Assembly (NCBI GenBank): GCA_001513335.1
Contig: LFTO01000005.1
Span: forward strand, 1 to 47,510
Reading direction: 5' to 3'
DNA length: 47,510 bases
Origin: Clostridiales bacterium DTU086
GTDB taxonomy: Bacteria; Bacillota; DTU086
The number at the start of each line of letters is the position of its first letter. Positions within the stretch are counted from its first letter, which is position 1. Below, piece by piece: positions 9,262 through 18,504 of the stretch. Position numbers and translations under genes: made by a program. The notes beneath the pieces are model-generated. The model ran no database searches and was not told the DNA's origin. It was given only the letters and a program-made list of their open reading frames with translations.

Positions 9262-9720
9262 TTCTCTGTCTGCCCCGTGTATTATGAGGGAGGGCTTGTT
9301 TCCCGCAAGTCCTTCACCGCTTTGCCGCCGCTAAAAGCATGGGAGCTTTTCCACACAGCAGAATAATATCTGACGACAACCCGGCACAATTTCCAAAAAG
9401 ACAAATAAACCGCCCAAAAAAGGCGGTTCCAACCAGAGTGTTTTCGTGTCTTTCGCGAACGACTAATGAACACAGGCACACAGCTCTTGGCAAAGCGCAG
9501 GGAAAAACAGGGAGGCACAGGCAGGACGCCTGGGCCAGCGGGGGTGGAGACAAGACTTATCGCTTTTTGGGCGGCCCGGTTTGGACCTAAAGCTTTGCCT
9601 TAGAGATGTCCTGTGTGAATTCCTGGAGTGAGCGAAAGGCGGATGAAACATGCCCCGGCGTTTCGCTCAGGATGGCGTGCAAGCTTGTCCGTAGCGGAAT
9701 AATACATTCGGCCTTTTACC
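9262..9720 (+). repeat. Composite intergenic repeat, copy A
   Basis: Shares AACACAGGCACACAGCTCTTGGCAAAGCGCAGGGAAAAAC and AGCTTTGCCTTAGAGATGTCCTGTGTGAATTCC...GCTTGTCCGTAGCGGA with copies C and D. Confidence 0.85.
9408..9428 (-). terminator. Terminator-like hairpin inside copy A
   Basis: AACCGCC-caaaaaa-GGCGGTT. Confidence 0.45.
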
Positions 9721-9829
9721 CATATAATTGTCAAATTGGAACCGGCACTTACGTTCTGCTGGTGCCGTTCCAGTTTGCGCCAAGAGCTGTTGCCTCAAGC
9801 TTACAAGTCGTTCGCAAAAGGTAAGAAAG

Positions 9830-10945
9830 CTAAAACAGCTCTTCACTGGGCGTGTACTCAAGCCCCTGAGCATCAGCAACACCCTGAATAGTCAGTTTGC
9901 CTTTGTATACGTTAAGCCCCTTCCTCAGTGCACTGTTTTCCTGCATAGCCCTTTCCGCTCCCTTGTTTGCAATTTCAAGGATGTAAGGCAGAGTAGCGTT
10001 GGTCAGTGCAATGGTCGAGGTCCGGGGAACCGCCCCGGGCATATTGCCTACGGAGTAATGGACAACGCCATACTTGATATAATAGGGATTTTCCAGAGTC
10101 GTGCTCCGGTCAATTGTTTCAATGCAGCCCCCTTGGTCAACGGCAACATCTACCAGCACGGAACCCGGCTTCATGGATTTTACCATCTCCTCGGTAACCA
10201 CCTGCGGGGTCCTGGCACCGGGAATCAGTACAGCACCGATAACCAAATCGGCTTCCTTGACCGCTCTGCCAACGTTATAGCTGTTGGACATCAGGGTAAT
10301 TGCGCGGCCGTTAAAGAGATCATCTAGGTATGCCAGGCGGTCTCTGTTGATGTCGATAACTGTAACTTGGGCACCCATACCTACAGCCATCTTGGCAGCA
10401 TTGGTACCAACACTGCCGCCGCCGACAACTACAACTTTACCGGGCTCGACACCGGACACACCTCCAAGTAGAATCCCCCGGCCGCCGTTAGTCTTCTCCA
10501 ACAGGTGGGCACCAACCTGGATGGACATCCGACCGGCCACCTCACTCATAGGCAAAAGCAGGGGGAGAGACCCGTTTGGCAGCTGCACTGTTTCATACCC
10601 TAAAGCAACCACTTTGGCTGCCAGCAGAGCTTGTGTCTGGACAGGGTCCGGAGCCAGGTGAAGATAAGTAAATATTATCTGGTTTTCTTTTAAAAGACCA
10701 TATTCCTGTTCCAGTGGCTCTTTTACTTTGATAATCATCTCGGCCGCATCAAACACTTCCCCGGGAGTATCTAGAATCTCAGCCCCGGCTTCTATATATT
10801 CCGCGTCACTAAAGCTGCTGCCCAGACCCGCGGACTTTTCAACGTAACATGTGTGGCCGGCCCTGACCAGGGTGTCAATACCCGCAGGAGTCAAACCTAC
10901 CCGGTTTTCCTGGGGTTTTATCTCTTTTGTCACTCCAATGATCAA
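9830..10945 (-). CDS. ald: Alanine dehydrogenase
   Basis: [50 protein letters not shown]... and [32 protein letters not shown]. Confidence 0.97.
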   Translation of the reverse strand: MIIGVTKEIKPQENRVGLTPAGIDTLVRAGHTCYVEKSAGLGSSFSDAEYIEAGAEILDTPGEVFDAAEMIIKVKEPLEQEYGLLKENQIIFTYLHLAPDPVQTQALLAAKVVALGYETVQLPNGSLPLLLPMSEVAGRMSIQVGAHLLEKTNGGRGILLGGVSGVEPGKVVVVGGGSVGTNAAKMAVGMGAQVTVIDINRDRLAYLDDLFNGRAITLMSNSYNVGRAVKEADLVIGAVLIPGARTPQVVTEEMVKSMKPGSVLVDVAVDQGGCIETIDRSTTLENPYYIKYGVVHYSVGNMPGAVPRTSTIALTNATLPYILEIANKGAERAMQENSALRKGLNVYKGKLTIQGVADAQGLEYTPSEELF

Positions 10946-11225
10946 TGTCTTCTCCTCCCCGTCTCTAATATATCAGAGTCTGAAACGATGTTTGCTTAAG
11001 CAGTATTATAAACCGGGTTAACACCCAAAGAAAACAATTAATAACCAATATTATAAATAAACCTCTTTAAATAAACAATTGGATATAATAGCCTCTGTTG
11101 CCCTGCAATCTGCCGCTTTTCAAGTATATATTACACTGTAGTTTTTCCCGAGGAGCTCACCGTATCATCAGGATATATTTCCAATAACCATAAACCGGCA
11201 CTTGTCTACATCCAAATTCCCCTGC

Positions 11226-11714
11226 CTAGCTTCTTACAGGGAGAATAACCTTTTCTAGTCTCCCCTTGGTAATCCTAATCAGATCCACCGGCGACAGTTC
11301 AATTGAAGATCCAATTTTCCCGGCGCTGATAATAAGGTTTTCCAACAATAAACAGGACTCATCAACTACTGTCTCATATTTCCTCTTCATTCCTATCGGC
11401 GAACAGCCGCCCCGGACATATCCGGTGACTTTATTGATTTCATTAACTTTTACCATTTCAAGAGACTTTTCATTTACCACTCTGGCTGCCGCTTTTAAGT
11501 CCAGTTCTGCCGCAACGGGAATTACGAAAACATAATAGGTTTTGCTTGCTCCCCGGCAAACAAGAGTTTTATAAACATATTCAACAGGTTTTCCAATTTT
11601 CTCTGCAGCCGATATTCCGTCAGAAAAACCATTTTTACCCTCATAATGATGTGTTGTATATGAAATGCCTGCCTTATCAAGGATACGCATTGCATTTGTT
11701 TTAGTATCAGCCAA
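11226..11714 (-). CDS. ybaK: Cys-tRNA(Pro)/Cys-tRNA(Cys) deacylase YbaK/EbsC family
   Basis: 162 aa; VYKTLVCRGASKTYYVFVIPVAAELDLKAAA, GYVRGGCSPIGMKRKYETVVDESC. Confidence 0.92.
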   Translation of the reverse strand: MADTKTNAMRILDKAGISYTTHHYEGKNGFSDGISAAEKIGKPVEYVYKTLVCRGASKTYYVFVIPVAAELDLKAAARVVNEKSLEMVKVNEINKVTGYVRGGCSPIGMKRKYETVVDESCLLLENLIISAGKIGSSIELSPVDLIRITKGRLEKVILPVRS

Positions 11715-11843
11715 AATTTATCACACCTTTTGTTCGTTCTAAGATGTCAACAGCAACAGCACAAATTATTATTATATCTGTTTTTGTATTCCCGGGCTAT
11801 TACTCCCTCTGTTAACGAGTTAGCTGGCGACCCTCTGCACAAA

Positions 11844-11867
11844 AAGCCGGGGGAAAATACCCGGCTT
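11844..11867 (-). terminator. Rho-independent terminator downstream of dusB
   Basis: Minus strand AAGCCGGG-TATTTTCC-CCCGGCTTTTTG. Confidence 0.8.
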
Positions 11868-11926
11868 GACTGACTGTGCAAAGTATTAGTTTTAGGTTTG
11901 TTCTTTTTCCCTGAACTGTACTTCCC

Positions 11927-12889
11927 TTAGTATTCTTCACGGAGGTTTTCCAAAAGCTGCATCAAATCCTCCAGATTGTCAATCTTGTTAATTCTGTCCC
12001 GGAGGCGTGCTGCCCCCCGGAGTCCTTTGGTATACCAGGCCAGGTGCTTGCGCATTTCAAGTAAGCCTCTCTTTTCCCCCTTAAAGCGCACCAGAAGATG
12101 CAGGTGCTCTATAGCTGTTTCCAGCTTCTCCTGCCACCCGGGATCCGGAAGTACGCGTCCCTCTTCAATATAAGCAATGGTCCGGGAAAAAATCCAGGGA
12201 TTGCCCATTGAAGCACGGGCAATCATTACAGCATCGCACCCTGTAGTGTCCAGCATCCGCCGTGCGTCCTCCGGGCTTCGGATATCACCGTTCCCCACAA
12301 CAGGAATCTTCACTGCCTTCTTTACCTGTTCAATAATACCCCAGTCAGCACTGCCGGAGTAAAACTGGTCCCTCGTCCTCCCATGAACTGCAACAGCTGC
12401 TGCACCGGCTTCCTCTACTGCCAGAGCCAGCTCAACGGCGTTAACAGTATCCTCGTCCCAGCCTTTGCGCATTTTGACTGTAACAGGCACCTCTACCGCT
12501 TCTACAACTGCTTTTACAATTTCCGCCGCCAGAGGGACATCTCTCATTAAGGCTGAGCCCTCTCCGTTCTTGACTATCTTCGGTGTCGGGCAGCCCATAT
12601 TGATATCCACTACCGCAGCCCCCGTACCAACAGCTATTTTAGCCCCCTGAGCCATTATTCCCGGCTCACTGCCAAACAGCTGAACTGCAATAGGACCCTT
12701 CTCTTCCTCTAAGTTCAGGATTTCAAAAGTCTCCCTGTTTGAATATGTAAGTGCTTTGGCACTGGCCATCTCAGTTACAATAAGGCCGCAGCCCATTCTG
12801 TGGAGCAGAATGCGGAAAGCTTTGTCGGTAACCCCTGCCATGGGTGCGGCAAAAACCCTGTTTCTTGTTTCAACTGTACCGATCCGCAT
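11927..12889 (-). CDS. dusB: tRNA-dihydrouridine synthase
   Basis: APMAGVTDKAFRILLHRMGCGLIVTEMAS, DINMGCPTPKIVKNGEGSALM, VTVKMRKGWDEDTVNAVELA. Confidence 0.95.
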   Translation of the reverse strand: MRIGTVETRNRVFAAPMAGVTDKAFRILLHRMGCGLIVTEMASAKALTYSNRETFEILNLEEEKGPIAVQLFGSEPGIMAQGAKIAVGTGAAVVDINMGCPTPKIVKNGEGSALMRDVPLAAEIVKAVVEAVEVPVTVKMRKGWDEDTVNAVELALAVEEAGAAAVAVHGRTRDQFYSGSADWGIIEQVKKAVKIPVVGNGDIRSPEDARRMLDTTGCDAVMIARASMGNPWIFSRTIAYIEEGRVLPDPGWQEKLETAIEHLHLLVRFKGEKRGLLEMRKHLAWYTKGLRGAARLRDRINKIDNLEDLMQLLENLREEY

Positions 12890-12906
12890 TTAAATTACAG
12901 CCTCCG

Positions 12907-13677
12907 TTACTTGTTGCGATTATATATGATTCTTAACCCTTCCAGGGTGAGGTCTCCGTTGATCACATCAAATATTTTTACATGGGGACCAACAACCTCA
13001 GCCAGCCCTCCTGTAGCAATGGCCTTTGCACTGCACCCTAAATCATCACGTATCGCCTGGATTGCAAATTGTATTCCACCGATTACGGAATAATAAATAC
13101 CGGCCTGCATAGAGGTAACAGTGTTTTTCCCGATTGCCGAAGCGGGTTTTTTCAGTGCCACACGGGGAAGCTTGGCCGCTTTTTGAAATAAGGCCTCCAT
13201 GGAAATATTTATTCCGGGAGAAATTTGGCCCCCCAGGTACTCCCCTTGGGAAGATATAACATCAAAAGTAGTGGCGGTCCCAAAATCCACCACAATCGCA
13301 GGGCCGCCGTATAATTCATAGGCTGCAACAGTATTGGCTATCCTATCCGCACCGACTTCCCGGGGATTGTCTGTTTTTATAGGTATGCCGGTTTTTATTC
13401 CGGCACCCACTACCAGCGGTTCAGTGCCAAACAATCGGCGAATCATAGCCTGAAGAATTTGAGTGGCATTCGGAACAACAGAAGCTATTATTGCTCCTTT
13501 AATCCCTGAAGGGTTAACTTTAGCAAGGGAAAGAAAACTTCGGGTCATAATTTCATACTCATCAACAGTTTTTATGGTATGAGTACTCAATCTCCATGAA
13601 GCAACCAATTTGTCAGGTAAAAAAATTCCCAGAACAATATTCGTGTTGCCGATATCCACTACAAAAACCAAATTCAA
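12907..13677 (-). CDS. coaX: Type III pantothenate kinase
   Basis: VVDIGNTNIVLGIF, VGADRIANTVAAYELYGGPAIVVDFGTATTFDVI. Confidence 0.96.
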   Translation of the reverse strand: MNLVFVVDIGNTNIVLGIFLPDKLVASWRLSTHTIKTVDEYEIMTRSFLSLAKVNPSGIKGAIIASVVPNATQILQAMIRRLFGTEPLVVGAGIKTGIPIKTDNPREVGADRIANTVAAYELYGGPAIVVDFGTATTFDVISSQGEYLGGQISPGINISMEALFQKAAKLPRVALKKPASAIGKNTVTSMQAGIYYSVIGGIQFAIQAIRDDLGCSAKAIATGGLAEVVGPHVKIFDVINGDLTLEGLRIIYNRNK

Positions 13678-13695
13678 TCACATCCTTTGGCATTT

Positions 13696-14667
13696 TTATG
13701 TCATCCCGGTAACGGTAACCTCCCCGGAGTAAAATACTTTAGTGCAGCCTTGATGGTCTCTAAGAAGCAAACCCCCTTCAGGGGTAATATCTTCCGCCAC
13801 TCCTGCAAAATACTTTTCCCCCATTTTTAAGACCACATTGCGGCCTAAAGTTAAGTTGTTTTGCCTCCACTGGTTCAGGATGGATGAAATTCCTTCACGG
13901 CAGTAATGGAAATAGTTTGCTTCTAACTGAGACAGCATTTCACGGACCAGGCTTTTTCTGTCAACGTTCTTTCCCAGGTACATCGCCAGAGTCCCCGCTC
14001 CGGAGGCTTCCTTTTCCAACTGTCTGAAATCAGAATTAACATTGAGACCGATTCCAATGATAATATAATTGACCTGGTCCACTTCACCTTTCATTTCCGT
14101 AAGGATTCCGCATATCTTTTTCCCTTCCAGGAAGATATCATTGGGCCACTTGATGAGAGGGACAAGTCCTGTCACCTTTTTTATGGCATTGACAACAGCT
14201 ACTGCCGCAACCAGGGTAATGCCCTGGACTTTGTGGGGAGGCACATCCGGCCTGAGAATCACGGACATCCAAATACCTCCCGCGGGAGAATGCCAGGACC
14301 TGTTCATACGCCCCCTCCCTTTCGTCTGCTGTTCCGCAATTACAACCGTCCCTTCAGGGGCACCTTCTTCAGCCAGCTTCTTGGCTGCGTTATTCGTGGA
14401 ATCTACCCTGTGGTAATGGCGGATTTTACATCCCAAAACCCTGGTACCCAATCCTTGCGATACTTCCGCGGGATAGAGAACATCAGGCACAGAAACCAAT
14501 TTATATCCTCGTTTGGGTACAGAATGGATAACGTACCCTTCGCTCCTCAGGGCTTCAATATGCTTCCATACTGCTGTTCTGCTAATTCCCAGAGCCAGGC
14601 TTATTTTTTCACCGGAAACATACTCCTTTCCGGCTGATGAAAGGAGAGAAAGAACCTTTTGTCTCAT
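13696..14667 (-). CDS. birA: Biotin--[acetyl-CoA-carboxylase] ligase / biotin operon repressor
   Basis: N-terminal HTH (GISRTAVWKHIEALRSEGYVI), ligase motif AEQQTKGRGRMNRSWHSPAGGIWMSVIL, IKWPNDIFLEGKKICGILTEM. Confidence 0.95.
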   Translation of the reverse strand: MRQKVLSLLSSAGKEYVSGEKISLALGISRTAVWKHIEALRSEGYVIHSVPKRGYKLVSVPDVLYPAEVSQGLGTRVLGCKIRHYHRVDSTNNAAKKLAEEGAPEGTVVIAEQQTKGRGRMNRSWHSPAGGIWMSVILRPDVPPHKVQGITLVAAVAVVNAIKKVTGLVPLIKWPNDIFLEGKKICGILTEMKGEVDQVNYIIIGIGLNVNSDFRQLEKEASGAGTLAMYLGKNVDRKSLVREMLSQLEANYFHYCREGISSILNQWRQNNLTLGRNVVLKMGEKYFAGVAEDITPEGGLLLRDHQGCTKVFYSGEVTVTGMT

Positions 14668-14824
14668 AGAACCTCCCAAAAATTAAAAGTTATATTCAAA
14701 CAGCACCTGTGAAAGAAACATATTTCCCCAATAGTCCTAGTAGAATCTCCCGGATAGCCTATTCATTATCCCAAAGTAACAGATTAAAATAATAGCAAAA
14801 CCTTCTTCCCAAAAGGAAGTTGCA

Positions 14825-15205
14825 ATGGATACCATTCATGTAAGAAATTCCAATAACAAAATAATTGCAAATAACGTTGCGATAGCTGCAAGGTTTTTCC
14901 AACGGGCACGGGGGCTTTTACTTTCCAAGCCTTTAAAGGAAGGGGCAGGGCTGTGGATTAACCCCTGCAATGCAGTTCATACTTTTTTTATGACCTATTC
15001 CATTGATGTAATTTTCCTCGACAAGAATATGCGCATCACCAACATTCTGGAGAATATGTCTCCCTGGCGAGTGAGTCCCATAGAAAAAAACGCTCAAAGC
15101 GTCCTTGAACTGCCCGCCGGAACAGCAAAGAAGCACTCTGTTACCATAGGAGAACAACTTGTTTTTCAACTTCCTGACACCAACAAAAAACAACAGCAGG
15201 GGTGA
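14825..15205 (+). CDS. DUF192 domain-containing protein
   Basis: ARGLLLSKPLKEGAGLWINPCNAVHTFFMTYSIDVIFLDKNMRITNILENMSPWR..VLELPAGTAKKHSVTIGEQL. Confidence 0.85.
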   Translation: MDTIHVRNSNNKIIANNVAIAARFFQRARGLLLSKPLKEGAGLWINPCNAVHTFFMTYSIDVIFLDKNMRITNILENMSPWRVSPIEKNAQSVLELPAGTAKKHSVTIGEQLVFQLPDTNKKQQQG

Positions 15206-15296
15206 AAGGTTTCCAGGTTAAACCCCTTCCATAAACGCATTCCTGGTTGTGTCACTTTGAAAATGGTTGCAATTTATAGGCTTGTTTGCGCCTTTA

Positions 15297-15644
15297 TCAT
15301 TCAAGAGGAATATTGCCTTCTCCCACATGGACAACCACCGGAGAATGTTCTTTCAATTCCTCGGCACTAAAATGACCGTAAGACATGATAATTATTTTAT
15401 CGCCCGGTTCCGCAAGCCTGGCGGCGGCACCGTTAACACAGATCTCTCCCTGCCTCTCGGATTCAATTACGTAGGTCACGAAGCGGCTGCCATTGTTGGT
15501 ATTTACCACGTGGACTTTTTCGTAGGGGAAGATATCCGCCGCCTGGAGGAGTCTCCGGTCAACTGTCAGGCTCCCGACATAATCCACATTCGTTTCAGTC
15601 ACCTTTGCCCTGTGGATTTTGCTCTTAAGCATTTCTCTCAGCAA
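15297..15644 (-). CDS. panD: Aspartate 1-decarboxylase
   Basis: MLREMLKSKIHRAKVTETNVDYVGSLTVDRRLL with the Gly-Ser self-cleavage site; NGAAARLAEPGDKIIIMSYG. Confidence 0.96.
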   Translation of the reverse strand: MLREMLKSKIHRAKVTETNVDYVGSLTVDRRLLQAADIFPYEKVHVVNTNNGSRFVTYVIESERQGEICVNGAAARLAEPGDKIIIMSYGHFSAEELKEHSPVVVHVGEGNIPLE

Positions 15645-15659
15645 CTATATCCCTCCTCA

Positions 15660-16520
15660 TTATGTCCGCCTTTGAGGTGATTCAAAAATGAAATTATCGA
15701 TTAACCTTGTCTTCCCAATCCAAACAGCAACGGCTACCAGTACCCTCCCTTTGATTTCCTCTATGTCTTTCAAAGTCACGGCATCTTTCACCACAAGATA
15801 ATCTATACAGGCCAGGGGTTCCCTCTTGATAACTGCTGAAATTTTTTCTGCTACCAGCGCCGCCCTTTTCTCTCCCTGTTCCAGAAGAGCTCTGCCGGCC
15901 TCGAGGCTTTTGGGGATAACAAGGGCCGCTTCTCTTTCCCTTTTACTCAGGTAGGTATTCCGGGAACTCATAGCCAGACCGTCATCTTCACGTATAATGG
16001 GCATTACCCTTATTTCAACGGGGAAGTTCAAGTCCTCAACCATTCTTTGAACCACCAGTGCCTGCTGGGCATCCTTCTGTCCAAAATATGCCCGGTTGGG
16101 AAGAATAATATTGAACAGCTTGGATACTACCGTGGTCACCCCCCGGAAGTGACCGGGTCTGGAAGCCCCGCACATTTCATCTGTGAGACCGTAAACATTC
16201 ACAAATGTACTGAAATTTTCCGGATACATTTCTCCCGGCGCAGGAACGAATAAAATGTCTACACCGGCTTTTTCAGCCAGATCCTTGTCCCTTTCCAGAT
16301 CCCGGGGATACTCATCAAAATCTTCATTTTCCCCAAACTGTGTAGGGTTGACAAACAGGCTCACAACGGTAAAATCGTTTTCAGCCCTGCTGCCCTCCAT
16401 TAAACTGAGGTGTCCCCGGTGAAAAAATCCCATTGTCGGGACGCACCCGATCGTGGCACCGGTCCTTTTTATTTCCAGACTGGTTTTCTGCATTTCCTGA
16501 ATACTTGTTATTACCTGCAT
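15660..16520 (-). CDS. panC: Pantoate--beta-alanine ligase
   Basis: TIGCVPTMGFFHRGHLSLM, VNPTQFGENEDFDEYPRD, AYFGQKDAQQALVVQRMVEDLN. Confidence 0.97.
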   Translation of the reverse strand: MQVITSIQEMQKTSLEIKRTGATIGCVPTMGFFHRGHLSLMEGSRAENDFTVVSLFVNPTQFGENEDFDEYPRDLERDKDLAEKAGVDILFVPAPGEMYPENFSTFVNVYGLTDEMCGASRPGHFRGVTTVVSKLFNIILPNRAYFGQKDAQQALVVQRMVEDLNFPVEIRVMPIIREDDGLAMSSRNTYLSKREREAALVIPKSLEAGRALLEQGEKRAALVAEKISAVIKREPLACIDYLVVKDAVTLKDIEEIKGRVLVAVAVWIGKTRLIDNFIFESPQRRT

Positions 16521-16566
16521 CTGTCAGACTCTCCTTCTACCAAAAAACAGCTAAAAAATAATTGCC

Positions 16567-17427
16567 TCAGCTAAGGAGGCTTTTTAATTCTTCAAGTTGA
16601 TCTTTCTTTAGCTTTCCCTTTTCCCAGGCAATCTTTAATGTTCGCCTGCCTAAAGCCTTATAAAGGTCCAGTATATCCGGTGCGTTTTCCTCCAGGCTTT
16701 TTATGTGCCTTGCTACAGTACCAATATCTCCCCGGCTTATCGGCCCCGTAAGTGCACCTGCAGGTTTCATAACCCTCAAGTTCCCCAGAGTACCTTCAAT
16801 AAGAGGCAGGAGGGCTGGAACGAGACAATCCTTTTCCACCCCGGATAAATCAAGAAGTTCCAAAGCAGCATCGAAAAGAGTTACCAGGTAGTTGGAAGCC
16901 ACACAGGCAGCAGCATGATAGAGCACCTTATCCTCTGCATTTAAGACAAAAAATTCTGCCCCAATCCGGGAAACCATAATTTTTCCTATTTTTACCGCTT
17001 CAGGATGGCCTTCCAGGCTGAAAACACACAAAGGCAGGTTTACCAGCGCCTCCTCAACTGAGGCGCAGCTCTGCAGGGGGTGCATGCTCATTACATATGC
17101 CCCACAATCCGCTGCAGGCTGGAGGATTTTAGAGGTATGGGCACCGCTCATATGAACCACAAACTGCCCAGGCCCCAGACATTTGCTTTTGCTTAATCCA
17201 AGAACCACCTCTTTTACAGCATCGTCCGGTGTAGTAATAAACAGTACATCACAGCTGGCAGCTAATTTTGCAGCATCGCTGTAAAATTTGCCTCCAACTT
17301 CTTTTGTGGCCCGGTAGGCGGAAGTCTCCGACCGGCTGAAATAACCCGCAATCTCGTAACCGCAGGCACCTAAAAGGGAACCCATAGTCTTTCCCATTAC
17401 TCCTGCTCCAATGAAACCAATTCGCAT
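16567..17427 (-). CDS. Rossmann-like and DUF2520 domain-containing protein
   Basis: MRIGFIGAGVMGKTMGSLLGACGYEIAGYFSRS; SMHPLQSCASVEEAL; AACVASNYLVTLFDAALELL. Confidence 0.85.
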   Translation of the reverse strand: MRIGFIGAGVMGKTMGSLLGACGYEIAGYFSRSETSAYRATKEVGGKFYSDAAKLAASCDVLFITTPDDAVKEVVLGLSKSKCLGPGQFVVHMSGAHTSKILQPAADCGAYVMSMHPLQSCASVEEALVNLPLCVFSLEGHPEAVKIGKIMVSRIGAEFFVLNAEDKVLYHAAACVASNYLVTLFDAALELLDLSGVEKDCLVPALLPLIEGTLGNLRVMKPAGALTGPISRGDIGTVARHIKSLEENAPDILDLYKALGRRTLKIAWEKGKLKKDQLEELKSLLS

Positions 17428-17443
17428 AAGCAGCCCCCCAGGA

Positions 17444-17494
17444 TAAAAAAAACCCGGCTTAAACCGGAAGGTATCCTATTATTCCTTCCGTCTC
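17444..17494 (-). terminator. Tandem hairpin with T-tract (minus strand)
   Basis: Minus strand GGAAGG-aataataggata-CCTTCC CCGGTTTAAGCCGGGTTTTTTTT. Confidence 0.5.
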
Positions 17495-17659
17495 AGTCCA
17501 AAAGGATCCAAGCGGGTAAGCGTGTAAGAATATAGTAGCAGAACAGGATATTCCTGTCCAGTTTACCTGGCAATTTAACCCTTCAAACTCAACAATCTCC
17601 CGTGCCGGGGCTTGAATGCTTTAAGGAAAGGCTGTAAAAAACGACAAATTAAAACCTGC

Positions 17660-18148
17660 TTATTGGGTGTATAAATTAACAAACTGGGTACCAACATCGG
17701 TTTTAGACAGGAATTTCTTCAGCGGAGTGCCATCGGGCAAAGTAACGTCAGGGTTCACTTCCAGCAGAGGAACAAGCACAAAAGCCCTTTCAACCATTCG
17801 CGGGTGAGGGATTTCCAGCTCCCTGTCATGAATAACCTCGTTGTCATACAAGAGAATATCCAGATCGATAATCCTTGGCCCCCAGCGCAACAGGCGCTCC
17901 CTGCCCATTTGTTTTTCAACGGCAAGAAGAACCCGGAGCAGTTCTTTTGGGTTCAGGGTTGTTTTTAACCTGGCAACCATGTTTAAAAACATAGGTTGGT
18001 CCGGCACCCCCCAGGGTTCCGTTTCATAAATAGAGGAAAGGGCATCAATCACTATACTCTCATTTTTCAGGAGCTCCAGAGCACGATGAAGGTTTGCAGC
18101 CCGGCTGCCAACATTCGAACCCAGACTCAAATAGGCTGTATGTGTCAT
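17660..18148 (-). CDS. folK: 2-amino-4-hydroxy-6-hydroxymethyldihydropteridine diphosphokinase
   Basis: YLSLGSNVGSRAANLHRAL, YETEPWGVPDQPMFLNMV, RWGPRIIDLDILLYDN, IPHPRMVERAFVLVPL. Confidence 0.96.
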   Translation of the reverse strand: MTHTAYLSLGSNVGSRAANLHRALELLKNESIVIDALSSIYETEPWGVPDQPMFLNMVARLKTTLNPKELLRVLLAVEKQMGRERLLRWGPRIIDLDILLYDNEVIHDRELEIPHPRMVERAFVLVPLLEVNPDVTLPDGTPLKKFLSKTDVGTQFVNLYTQ

Positions 18149-18504
18149 TGCCTGCTCCTTTCAACCTGAACCTCCGCGTAGTCCATATAACCGGAAAGGG
18201 GGGGATTTTGTTTTCTAACCCTGATAATTACCCTTGTCACGGGAAACCTTGATATAACAGCACGGGCCAATCTGACGGCAGCAGTTTCAATGAGACTGTA
18301 AGTCTCTTTATTGAACTCACTTTTGATGAATTCGAATACTTCCGCATAGTTGACTGTCTGAAGGAGATCATCAGTGTTCCCGGCCTCTTCGAGAGGAAGG
18401 AATAATTCCGCATCAATTTCAAAATGTCTACCCAATTCTCTTTCACAGGGGTAAACTCCGTGGAAACCGAACATGCGCATTCCCTTTAGGGTGATCCTAT
18501 CCAT
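18145..18504 (-). CDS. folB: Dihydroneopterin aldolase
   Basis: MDRITLKGMRMFGFHGVYPCERELGRHFEIDAELFL, TVNYAEVFEFIK, YSLIETAAVRLARAV; overlaps folP and folK ends. Confidence 0.95.
   Translation of the reverse strand: MDRITLKGMRMFGFHGVYPCERELGRHFEIDAELFLPLEEAGNTDDLLQTVNYAEVFEFIKSEFNKETYSLIETAAVRLARAVISRFPVTRVIIRVRKQNPPLSGYMDYAEVQVERSRQ

Noticed and set aside
9282-9882. Overlapping ORFs of 60-83 aa on both strands in copy A (e.g. 9314..9553 -, 9463..9651 -, 9667..9882 -)
   Set aside because: All lie in the non-coding repeat, have low-quality composition, overlap each other on both strands, and the similar peptide (..FPCALPRAVCLCS..) in copy D (33738..34055 -) reflects DNA repeat identity, not a protein family.
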